Source of the DNA: Phycisphaerae bacterium
GTDB taxonomy: Bacteria > Planctomycetota > Phycisphaerae > Sedimentisphaerales > Anaerohalosphaeraceae
Assembly (NCBI GenBank): GCA_014859965.1
Contig: JACZKQ010000048.1
Coordinates: 1 to 64,000, forward strand
Length of the DNA: 64,000 nucleotides
Direction of reading: 5' to 3'
Part shown: positions 1-7,008 of the stretch, one piece after another
How positions within the stretch are numbered: the first letter of the stretch is position 1
Layout: every line of letters begins with the position of its first letter
Position numbers and translations under genes: made by a program
The notes under the pieces: model-generated
The model's input: the letters and a program-made list of their open reading frames with translations, nothing else
Databases searched by the model: none
What the model was told of the DNA's origin: nothing

Positions 1-1
1 C

Positions 2-994
2 GTCGCAGGCGACATCGTCACCCTGGCCAAGCTCGAAGAGCTGCGCGTCGGCGACCTCATCCACGACGGCTCCGTCACCGGAATCATTCCGATGCCGCCG
101 CTGCCCCAGCCCATGTTTTCGCTCGCCCTGGAGCCCGCCTCGCGCGGCGACGAAGGAAAGATCAGCGGCGCCCTCGAAAAACTCTGCGACGAAGACCTCT
201 GCTTCAAAGTCGACCGCGACACGCAGACCAAGGAGCTCGTCATCAGCGGACTCGGCGACCTCCACCTCCGCGTCATGCTCTCCAAAATGGAAAAACGCTA
301 CAAGCTGGGCGTCAACACCAAAGCCCCCAAGATCCCCTACCGAGAAACCATCACCGGCAAAGCCGACGGCCACTACCGCCACAAGAAGCAGACCGGCGGC
401 GCCGGCCAGTTCGGCGAAGTCTACCTCAGCGTCGAGCCCGCCGAACGCGACAGCGATCCGCCCCTGCAGTACAGTTGGGACATCTTCGGCGGCGCCATCC
501 CCGGCCAGTACGAACCCGCCATCCTCAAGGGCATCAAGGACGTGATGGAATCCGGCGTCGTCGCGGGCTTCCCCATGCAGGACGTCAAGGTCTCGATCAC
601 AGACGGCAAGTATCACCCCGTCGACTCCAAAGAGGTCGCCTTCCGCTCCGCCGGCAAGGGCGCCTTCATGGACGCCATCTCAAAAGCCAAACCGGCCCTG
701 CTCGAACCCATCGTCAACATCGAAATCACCGCCCCCGCCGAAAACATGGGCGACATAACCGGCGACATGGCCTCGCGCCGCGGCCGCATCGGCGGCCAGG
801 ACGTGCTCCCCGGCGGCATGATGATCATCAAGGCCCAGGTCCCGCTCTCCGAGGTCACCCAGTACAATAGCCAGTTGAAAAGCGTCACCGGCGGCCAGGG
901 CAGCTACTCCATGGAACTGAGCCACTACGAACCGGTTCCGCCGAACGTCCAGCAGCAGATCGCCGCTCAGTACTCAAGGAAAGAGACCGAATAG
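2..994 (+). CDS. Elongation factor G-like protein (EF-G2 type), 3' part
   Basis: This is the C-terminal 330 residues of a translational GTPase whose start lies left of the window. The frame is open from base 2. The G domain is absent from view. Domain III is visible (SGLGDLHLRV), followed by domain IV opening with QTGGAGQFGEV and carrying the tip loop DGKYHPVDSKE with its histidine, then domain V ending in a short polar tail. The RHKKQTGGAGQFGEV form of the domain IV entry is typical of the EF-G2 paralogue rather than housekeeping FusA, so a role at the ribosome is likely but the exact step is uncertain. Codons are strongly C-ending. A hairpin without a T-run (CCTCCG-ACCAG-CGGAGG, 1028-1044) follows the stop codon. 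Confidence 0.9.
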   Translation, partial: VAGDIVTLAKLEELRVGDLIHDGSVTGIIPMPPLPQPMFSLALEPASRGDEGKISGALEKLCDEDLCFKVDRDTQTKELVISGLGDLHLRVMLSKMEKRYKLGVNTKAPKIPYRETITGKADGHYRHKKQTGGAGQFGEVYLSVEPAERDSDPPLQYSWDIFGGAIPGQYEPAILKGIKDVMESGVVAGFPMQDVKVSITDGKYHPVDSKEVAFRSAGKGAFMDAISKAKPALLEPIVNIEITAPAENMGDITGDMASRRGRIGGQDVLPGGMMIIKAQVPLSEVTQYNSQLKSVTGGQGSYSMELSHYEPVPPNVQQQIAAQYSRKETE

Positions 995-1082
995 CGCTCT
1001 AAGAAAAATCTCAGTTGCCTGTGCGGCCCTCCGACCAGCGGAGGAGGGCTGACGGTGTGAATATCAGGCGGTAGGGAGACCC

Positions 1083-2162
1083 ATGAGCCAGTCGCAACGG
1101 ATCGACATGCTGCAAACCAGGTGCGGGCAGTACAACATGCCCTTCGAAGCCGCATGGACAGCCGCCGACCTCATGCAGACCGACGTCAAGACGCTCACGC
1201 TCGACGACTCTGTAAAGAAGAGCCTCGACCTGATGCACGTCTGCAAAATCCGCCACATCCCCGTCATGGACACCCCCGAAGGCGGCGGCAAGCCCGTCTT
1301 CGTCGGCGTCATTTCGCAGCGCGACGTCCTGCGCCTCAAAACCCCCGAAGCCGGCGCCGCGGGCACCGACGACCTCGACCCGAAGGCCCTCCGCGAATTG
1401 CTCGCCCGCATCGTCACGCGCAATCCCATCACCGTCGAACCGGCCGCGCGCATCGAAGAAGTAATCACAACCCTGATCGCAAACCACATCGACATGCTCC
1501 CCGTCCTGCACGACGCAGCCGTCGTCGGCCTCATCACCGCCACTGATCTCGTCCGCCTGCTCACCCGTCTCGGCAAGACCCTCACCGAACTGCTCGCCCG
1601 AGAAAGCGGCGGCTCGATCCCGCTTCACGAGCGCCCCTCCGCCGAGTTGTGGGCGCTGTCGCAGACGACCGTCCAAAACGTGATGGCCCGCCAGGCCGCG
1701 TCCATGACCGAAGAGGAACCACTCCTCCAGGCCATCGAACTCCTCAAGAAACGCAAATTCCGCCATCTGCCCATCGTCGACGCGGCCAATCGCCTCGTCG
1801 GCATCGTTTCGGACCGCGACATCCTGCGCCGCCTCCCTTATATGGGCGTCCGCCCCGCCAGGACGCGCGAATTCCGGCAGGACCTCTTCCGCGTCGGCCC
1901 GCGCACCCGCAGCCTCGAACTCCGCATGGCCGACATCATGACGCGCGACGTCCACGTCGTCTCGCCCGACGAAAACATCTTTGAGGCCGCCCGCCTGATG
2001 CTGCGGCTAAAGGTAAGCTGCCTCCCCGCCGTCGCACCCGACAAAACACTCAACGGCATCCTCACCCAGACCGACCTCCTCAGATTCGTACTCGGCATCT
2101 ACGAAACCCCACCCCAAGAAGACGCCGCACCAAAAAGAGCAAAACTCCAATCCCACACATAA
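1083..2162 (+). CDS. Four-CBS-domain regulatory protein
   Basis: The 359-residue soluble protein consists almost only of CBS domains. Four repeats end in GVISQRDVLRL (about 75-85), GLITATDLVRLL (149-160), GIVSDRDILRR (240-250) and GILTQTDLLRF (325-335), making two Bateman modules. CBS pairs usually bind adenine nucleotides (AMP, ATP, SAM) and act as energy or ion sensors. No transporter, kinase or other effector domain is attached, so the partner is unknown. The start is supported by a purine-rich site (TAGGGAGACCC) just before the ATG. It is co-directional with the EF-G-like gene 88 bases upstream. Confidence 0.88.
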   Translation: MSQSQRIDMLQTRCGQYNMPFEAAWTAADLMQTDVKTLTLDDSVKKSLDLMHVCKIRHIPVMDTPEGGGKPVFVGVISQRDVLRLKTPEAGAAGTDDLDPKALRELLARIVTRNPITVEPAARIEEVITTLIANHIDMLPVLHDAAVVGLITATDLVRLLTRLGKTLTELLARESGGSIPLHERPSAELWALSQTTVQNVMARQAASMTEEEPLLQAIELLKKRKFRHLPIVDAANRLVGIVSDRDILRRLPYMGVRPARTREFRQDLFRVGPRTRSLELRMADIMTRDVHVVSPDENIFEAARLMLRLKVSCLPAVAPDKTLNGILTQTDLLRFVLGIYETPPQEDAAPKRAKLQSHT

Positions 2163-2233
2163 GCCCCGCCCAACTGTGCTGCCCGCCCGCCGCCAATCGC
2201 GCTGCCCTTCCATAGAAAACAGCAATTACAGCG

Positions 2234-2488
2234 TCATAGCCCCAGCGCCCCATCCTCGATCTCCAGCGCGACCGCCAGAGCCAGCGCATTGCGAAGCACA
2301 AACGCGCCATAATCCCGAGCCAGCCGCGCAACGGCCGCACTCCCCTCCGCCGTCCACCCGCACTGCGCGGAAAGCTGTTCTTCAACATCCTCCCAAACCC
2401 CCGCCCTGCCTTGCTCTCCTAAAACGCTCCTGTACTCCTCAACCAGCCCGCCCAGCGCAGCCTCTTCCTGAACATCGCTCCCACGCAT
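2234..2488 (-). CDS. Small conserved-looking protein of unknown function
   Basis: An 84-residue minus-strand gene. The internal ATG at 2488 is chosen over one ten codons upstream because it has an excellent Shine-Dalgarno sequence (AAGGAG, then 6 bases, 2493-2499 region). The product is acidic and probably all-helical, with a hydrophobic amphipathic C-terminal part (VLRNALALAVALEIEDG). There is no signal peptide or metal motif. The alanine/leucine-rich helix ending in EIEDGxLG looks like a conserved core, but I do not recognise a named family. An overlapping plus-strand frame (2176-2490) is basic, proline-rich and lacks a ribosome site, and is taken as its shadow. Confidence 0.6.
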   Translation of the reverse strand: MRGSDVQEEAALGGLVEEYRSVLGEQGRAGVWEDVEEQLSAQCGWTAEGSAAVARLARDYGAFVLRNALALAVALEIEDGALGL

Positions 2489-2717
2489 AACCGCTCCTTC
2501 CCGTCCTCTTGCACGCAAAGCGTGCGTACACCTTTCACATTTTCGCTACACCCATCTAATTTATACCCCGGAATCATCACCCGGCCGCCGAACGATTTCA
2601 ACAACATTCCACGAAAAAGCAAAGATTCAAAACCACTGAAAAAATCCCAACGTGACGCATAGTCCGTTGACCCACCCCCCAAACCCTGCTCTCATGGAAT
2701 CAAAAAAGGAGCCCCCA

Positions 2718-2972
2718 ATGACCGACCCGCTAAACGAAAAAATACTGACCCTTCGCCTCCCGTCCGGCATGGTAGGCCAAATCATCGACGCCTTGTGCGA
2801 AAGAATGCAAACGTGGCGAGCCACCGAACGCTACCTCAACGACCCCGACGCCCTCACCACCGAACTCATCGAAGAATGCTCAGACCCACAGGAAGCAAAA
2901 GCCATCGCGGACTGCTACCAGCAAATCATCGAAGAAATCCAATCCCAGCGCAAAGCCCAAACCCGCAGGTAA
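2718..2972 (+). CDS. Small hypothetical helical protein
   Basis: An 84-residue protein whose ATG at 2718 follows a strong ribosome site (AAAAGGAG then CCCCCA). An in-frame upstream start at 2652 would add a proline-rich stretch with no ribosome site. The sequence is acidic and helical, starting MTDPLNEKILTLRLP, and contains MVGQIIDALCERMQTW followed by a segment rich in E, D and A. It has a single cysteine pair, widely spaced, and no membrane segment. No function is recognised. It lies between the divergent small gene at 2234-2488 and the convergent nuclease-helicase gene at 3077. Confidence 0.6.
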   Translation: MTDPLNEKILTLRLPSGMVGQIIDALCERMQTWRATERYLNDPDALTTELIEECSDPQEAKAIADCYQQIIEEIQSQRKAQTRR

Positions 2973-3076
2973 CATTACCCCAGAAAAACCCGCTCCCGAT
3001 GATAAGCCATCGCACCAGCATCCGTCGAGACCTTAGTCCGGGATCACACCTTTTTAGTAAGCATGCCTAATGAAAA

Positions 3077-5053
3077 CTACAGCTCACGAAAACCGATGCC
3101 TTTAAGGTAGTCAAATGTGCAATCATAAAACTCAGGGGGCCGCGTCGGGTCTCCTGTGTCGCCTGGCGGTATAACAATGACCATGCCCTGTCGAGCGCGA
3201 GTAAGAAGAACCCGGTATGCATTCTTCAGGTACTGTTTTCGTTCAGTTTTTTTGATGCGGTTCCAACGATTCCCACGAAACGACCAATGCTCCCAGCCTT
3301 GTGACGAGTATCGAAAATCTGCATCCCACGTTACACATGCCCAATCAAGTTCCAGGCCTTGTACGTCGAATTCCGTGGCAACATCTTCAAGATAGTACGA
3401 CGAGCGAATATCTTCCTTGCTGTCGAGAAACCAATGAATGGGGTCCATGGGCGACTTGACATCGATTGCGTGTGGCTTCAAACGTTCGGCTTGCGACGAT
3501 ACTACGATGCCGTAACGCTCTGTTCCACGTGCCTGCCCCTTCAGCCATTGCTTTGCCTTAGCGAGATCACGAGTTATAACTATGGGATACTTGGCTTTTG
3601 CCTTCTGCAAGGCTAAGCGAGCCTCATCAATCTGACAGTCCAGCAACTGTTTCACCAGTAAAGACACATTCTCCGCACGAAAAGAACGCATAGACACAGC
3701 AAGATGCAGTTCGTCTTGATAGCATATATTCGCGTGGGTCGCGATTCTTTCCAACAGTTCACCTGCTCCGTACTCACTATCAGTAAGTCGCGATGATAAA
3801 TAAACGTCCCAATGGCGAAACGATCTCACAAGGGATTCTGCCCATTCATTTATGCCTGCTTCACCGGTATTGATTTCTTGGCCCCCGCCTACAAGACATA
3901 CAATAACAGCCCAATCCTGATGACGGTCAAGGCACGATATCAGAAACTCTGGTTCAGATTTATTGAAATCGAGTTTCTTTTTCTTTCGAAGCATGAAACT
4001 GCAAGTCTGCTCTAAATCCCAAGCTCGTTGAGCTTCGTCAAACAAGGCAACATGCTCAATAGGCGGCAAGTTTACATCGAGAAGGCATTCATCTCGAAAA
4101 TGATGGACATTTTGAACAAAGGCCTTTACTTCCCCAAACGCTTCACCTTTCCTAATCCTTTGCCCTAGCTCTTTCACACGGCGAACTTTATCGCGTGCAA
4201 GTGCTTCCCGGAGTATGGCCACGAGCGGTCCATTTCCGGAGAGAAACACGCTGTAGAGTTCGCTCGTTTTGTCAATGTGTGTCGTTGCGATATTAAGCCC
4301 CACCAAGGTCTTACCGGCCCCCGGCACGCCTGTCACAAAACAAATCGACTTGCGGGACTTTTCTTTAGAAGTACGTATAATGTTAGCGATCGCCGCGCTC
4401 GTTTCCGTGAGGTTCCTTGCGTTAGCGTCGCTCCGCGAAATATCTTTAACAGCATGACCATTATAAAGCGCTATCGCAGCTTCAATGATTGTTGGGGTCG
4501 GCTGATAACGCCCGCTCTCCCATTGGACGCGATTTATCGCAGGGCCTTCGGCAAATCGCAGTACATTTTTGAATACCTCCCCTAAGCAGTCAACGTTGCT
4601 CTTTATTACAAAAAGCATTTTGTCGTTGTGCGGTGTCGTGCGCACACACATGGCCATCGCAGGAGCCTTGGTAGCGACGAGGATTGGGGCAATAAACTGT
4701 TCATGACTCGTTTCATGAAAGTTTTTTAAATCCAAAGCGTAGTCCCAGACTTGGTCTATGGCACCAGCGGTGAATTCCTTCTCGCCAATTTTAAATTCCA
4801 GCACAAAAATAACGGCGCCGATGAGAACAATCGCGTCGATTCTACGGCCCATCCGGGGAATGGAATACTCGAGATAGACACTTCCGTGAAAACCCGGCAA
4901 AACCGTTTTCAAAATCGTGAGTTCTGCAAGCCACGCATCGCGCTGCTCAAGTCCCAGCGGGAAGTCATTATTCTGCGCCATTAGCCCAAGGATTTCTTCT
5001 GGTGTTGCTCTTAGGAACTCGTCAATCGAGCCGGCGTAGTATTCTCTTTTCAT
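3077..5053 (-). CDS. PD-(D/E)XK nuclease plus DUF2075/Schlafen-3-like helicase protein
   Basis: A 658-residue two-domain protein. Residues about 40-170 contain a restriction-nuclease-like core: [10 protein letters not shown] (Asp73) followed by VLEFKIG (Glu86, Lys88), i.e. D-x12-E-x-K. From about 235 on is a P-loop helicase-like domain of the DUF2075 (Schlafen group 3-like) type, with Walker [10 protein letters not shown] (241-249), Walker [12 protein letters not shown], a GGGQEIN motif and a C-terminal VLLTRARQG. Such proteins are thought to act in nucleic-acid restriction or antiviral defence; that role here is inference. The ATG at 5053 has GAAGG five bases upstream; an in-frame TTG at 5065 is an alternative. 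Base composition is clearly more AT-rich than the neighbours, which suggests acquisition by transfer. Confidence 0.85.
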   Translation of the reverse strand: MKREYYAGSIDEFLRATPEEILGLMAQNNDFPLGLEQRDAWLAELTILKTVLPGFHGSVYLEYSIPRMGRRIDAIVLIGAVIFVLEFKIGEKEFTAGAIDQVWDYALDLKNFHETSHEQFIAPILVATKAPAMAMCVRTTPHNDKMLFVIKSNVDCLGEVFKNVLRFAEGPAINRVQWESGRYQPTPTIIEAAIALYNGHAVKDISRSDANARNLTETSAAIANIIRTSKEKSRKSICFVTGVPGAGKTLVGLNIATTHIDKTSELYSVFLSGNGPLVAILREALARDKVRRVKELGQRIRKGEAFGEVKAFVQNVHHFRDECLLDVNLPPIEHVALFDEAQRAWDLEQTCSFMLRKKKKLDFNKSEPEFLISCLDRHQDWAVIVCLVGGGQEINTGEAGINEWAESLVRSFRHWDVYLSSRLTDSEYGAGELLERIATHANICYQDELHLAVSMRSFRAENVSLLVKQLLDCQIDEARLALQKAKAKYPIVITRDLAKAKQWLKGQARGTERYGIVVSSQAERLKPHAIDVKSPMDPIHWFLDSKEDIRSSYYLEDVATEFDVQGLELDWACVTWDADFRYSSQGWEHWSFRGNRWNRIKKTERKQYLKNAYRVLLTRARQGMVIVIPPGDTGDPTRPPEFYDCTFDYLKGIGFREL

Positions 5054-5156
5054 CGATACCTTCAACTGTTACCTGAAAGACAGCACATTTAGACAACATT
5101 ACTCGTGCGATACTTCGGTACGCCCAGACGCCTGGGCTTGTCCAAACAGGCTGTCC

Positions 5157-5354
5157 GTGCCCGTGAGGCTTCCGCTGTCGCAGTTACACAACAACGGAAT
5201 CTCTCATTATATCCCCAGTCTTCTTTTCCGCAACCTTTGCGCACCCTTTCAGCGAAGGCCAAGGAAATTCGGCTGGCAAGTCCTCGTCATCTGGGAATGC
5301 CAAACCCGCGACCCCGGCCGACTCGAATCCCGCCTCCGCGCCTTCACGACCTGA
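5157..5354 (+). pseudogene. Remnant of a Vsr (very short patch repair) endonuclease, C-terminal end
   Basis: Only the last 25-35 codons of this 65-codon open frame are recognisable. They contain GWQVLVIWECQTRDP followed by GRLESRLRAF, matching the conserved C-terminal end of Vsr mismatch endonucleases (GWxVLVxWECE...LxxRLxxF). The upstream part has no catalytic Vsr motifs in any plus frame, so the gene is 5'-truncated or frameshifted. Vsr genes normally sit beside cytosine methyltransferases; none remains here. It lies next to the minus-strand nuclease-helicase gene, so both may come from one former defence island. The true limits of the remnant are uncertain. Confidence 0.6.
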
Positions 5355-5518
5355 CCTTCAACATCCACATTGCCCACTCGATCCGAGCAATTCCCAACCG
5401 GCCGAGACTACTACTTCGAGCCGGAACCTGAACAAACAAAGCCAAACAAGAGCTGCTAAGAGCTAAAACCTAACCCCTGAAACCTATTCCCGACATTTCC
5501 CACCTGCAGAAAACGTGT
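5355..5518. other. Non-coding gap between the Vsr remnant and the tandem repeat
   Basis: No gene with a ribosome site is visible here. A short open stretch in another frame ends in a peptide rich in E and P (YYFEPEPEQTKP) at about 5425-5460. It may be more gene debris but cannot be assigned. Confidence 0.4.
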
Positions 5519-5645
5519 CCTCACGCGTACCTGTTTTGCATTTTTTTTGCGTTTTTCCGCACTTTTTGGTCGTTTCTGCACCCTCACGCGTACCTAATTG
5601 GCGTTTTTTGCGTTTTTTTTGGGCCGTTTTGGTCGTTTCTGTACC
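5519..5645. repeat. Two-copy 63-bp tandem repeat, T-rich
   Basis: CCTCACGCGTACCT occurs at 5519-5532 and again at 5582-5595, exactly 63 bases apart. The rest of each unit also matches imperfectly: a run of T, then GCGTTTTT, ending GGTCGTTTCTG at 5568 and 5631. The plus strand is strongly T-rich. It lies in the gap before dxr. Its function is unknown; it could be slipped-strand duplication or a protein-binding array. Confidence 0.8.
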
Positions 5646-5746
5646 GAAGTAAACAATTATGATACATCGTCTTCACCCCCGAAACGGCACCTTTTCGGCC
5701 CCCGATACCCCCCGGCCGGCGCCGCCATTTCGATCAAAACACATCC

Positions 5747-5774
5747 TTGACAGCCCCCTTTTTTGTGCGATACT
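5747..5774 (+). promoter_or_regulatory. Sigma-70-like promoter for dxr
   Basis: A perfect -35 (TTGACA, 5747-5752) is followed after 16 bases by GATACT (5769-5774), which is preceded by TG as in an extended -10. Transcription would begin around 5781, only a few bases before the ATG at 5784, implying a leaderless or near-leaderless message. Confidence 0.6.
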
Positions 5775-5783
5775 GGTGCGCCT

Positions 5784-6944
5784 ATGTCTAAACGGATCGC
5801 GATTTTAGGCTCCACAGGCTCCATCGGCGCCAACGCGCTGCGCGTCATCGACGCGCTGGGCCCGGAATACGAAGTAACCGCCCTCAGCGCCCACAACAGC
5901 GTCGACCTCCTCGCCCAGCAGGCCCGCCAGTTCCAACCCCAATACGTCGCCCTCACCAACCCCGCTAAACTCCGGCAGCTAAAGGACTTACTGCAAGGCG
6001 AACACTGCGAAATCCTCCCCGGCCCCGACAGTCTCGCGACCCTCGCCGCCCTGCCGGAAGTCGACATCGTCATCACCGCCGTAGTAGGCGCCGCCGGCCT
6101 TTCAGCCGCCCTGGCGGCCGCAAAAAGCGGCAAACGCCTCGCAATAGCCAACAAAGAACCCCTCGTCATCGCTGGCCGACTGCTCACAGAAACGGCCCGC
6201 GCCAATAACGCCATAATTCTGCCCATAGACAGCGAACATTCGGCCATTTTCCAGGCCCTCCAGGCCGGCCAACCTGACGAAGTCCACAAAATAATCCTCA
6301 CCGCCTCCGGCGGCCCCTTCCGAAACGCCGCCCCCGACGAAATCCATAACGCCAGTGTAGAACAGGCTTTACAGCACCCAACATGGAACATGGGCCCCAA
6401 GATTACAGTCGATTGCGCCACCATGATGAACAAGGCCCTCGAAATCATCGAGGCCGTCTGGCTCTTCGCGACAAAAGTTGACAATATCGACGTTCTTGTC
6501 CATCCCGAATCGGTAATTCACTCGATGGTCGAATTTGTCGATGGTTCCATAGTGGCCCAGTTGGGCACGCCGGACATGTGCGTTCCGATACAATATGCCC
6601 TCACGTACCCAAAACGCCGAAAAGGCATTTCCAGCCACCTGAGGCTGGACCAGTTGGGCGCCTTGACGTTCGAAAAACCGAACCTGGACACGTTCAGGGC
6701 CTTAAAACTGGGTTTCGAGGTCGCGGCCCGCTCCGGCTCGGCCCCGGTGGTTTTCAACGCCGCCAACGAGGCGGCAGTAGAAGAATTCCTCGCCGGACGC
6801 ATAAAATTCGGAAGGATTGTCGAACTGATAGAGCATTGTCTGGATAAACATAATGACCGTTTGAGCCTGTCTTTAGAGGAATTGCTCGAAGTGGACGCAT
6901 GGGCGCGCCGCGAGGTCACTGCGCTTCTTTTATCAAAAACGTGA
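5784..6944 (+). CDS. dxr: 1-deoxy-D-xylulose 5-phosphate reductoisomerase
   Basis: This 386-residue cytoplasmic enzyme converts DXP to 2-C-methyl-D-erythritol 4-phosphate with NADPH, the committed step of the MEP isoprenoid pathway. It has the N-terminal Rossmann motif GSTGSIG, then AIANKEPLVIAG, the metal/substrate segment DSEHSAIFQ, SGGPFR, the flexible-loop region HPTWNMG, and HPESVIHSMVEF. Length is normal. The ATG at 5784 is preferred to an in-frame TTG seven codons upstream because the protein then begins directly at MSKRIAILG. No Shine-Dalgarno sequence is visible, consistent with the promoter lying almost on the start codon. It is followed by the site-2 protease gene, as often seen in bacteria (dxr-rseP). 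Confidence 0.97.
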   Translation: MSKRIAILGSTGSIGANALRVIDALGPEYEVTALSAHNSVDLLAQQARQFQPQYVALTNPAKLRQLKDLLQGEHCEILPGPDSLATLAALPEVDIVITAVVGAAGLSAALAAAKSGKRLAIANKEPLVIAGRLLTETARANNAIILPIDSEHSAIFQALQAGQPDEVHKIILTASGGPFRNAAPDEIHNASVEQALQHPTWNMGPKITVDCATMMNKALEIIEAVWLFATKVDNIDVLVHPESVIHSMVEFVDGSIVAQLGTPDMCVPIQYALTYPKRRKGISSHLRLDQLGALTFEKPNLDTFRALKLGFEVAARSGSAPVVFNAANEAAVEEFLAGRIKFGRIVELIEHCLDKHNDRLSLSLEELLEVDAWARREVTALLLSKT

Positions 6945-7008
6945 AGTACCCGTGACGGCGGCGATCGCCGTAACTGTCTGTGAATAAGCGAATTAGCGAG
7001 GTATTTGA

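Noticed and set aside
1011-1955. Long minus-strand open frame opposite the CBS protein gene
   Set aside because: It is antisense to a clear four-CBS protein. GC-rich codons keep the opposite frame open and give a D/G/V/A-rich product without motifs.
5105-5431. 108-codon plus-strand frame across the Vsr remnant
   Set aside because: Arg/Pro-rich and motif-free; the overlapping frame carries the recognisable Vsr C-terminus.
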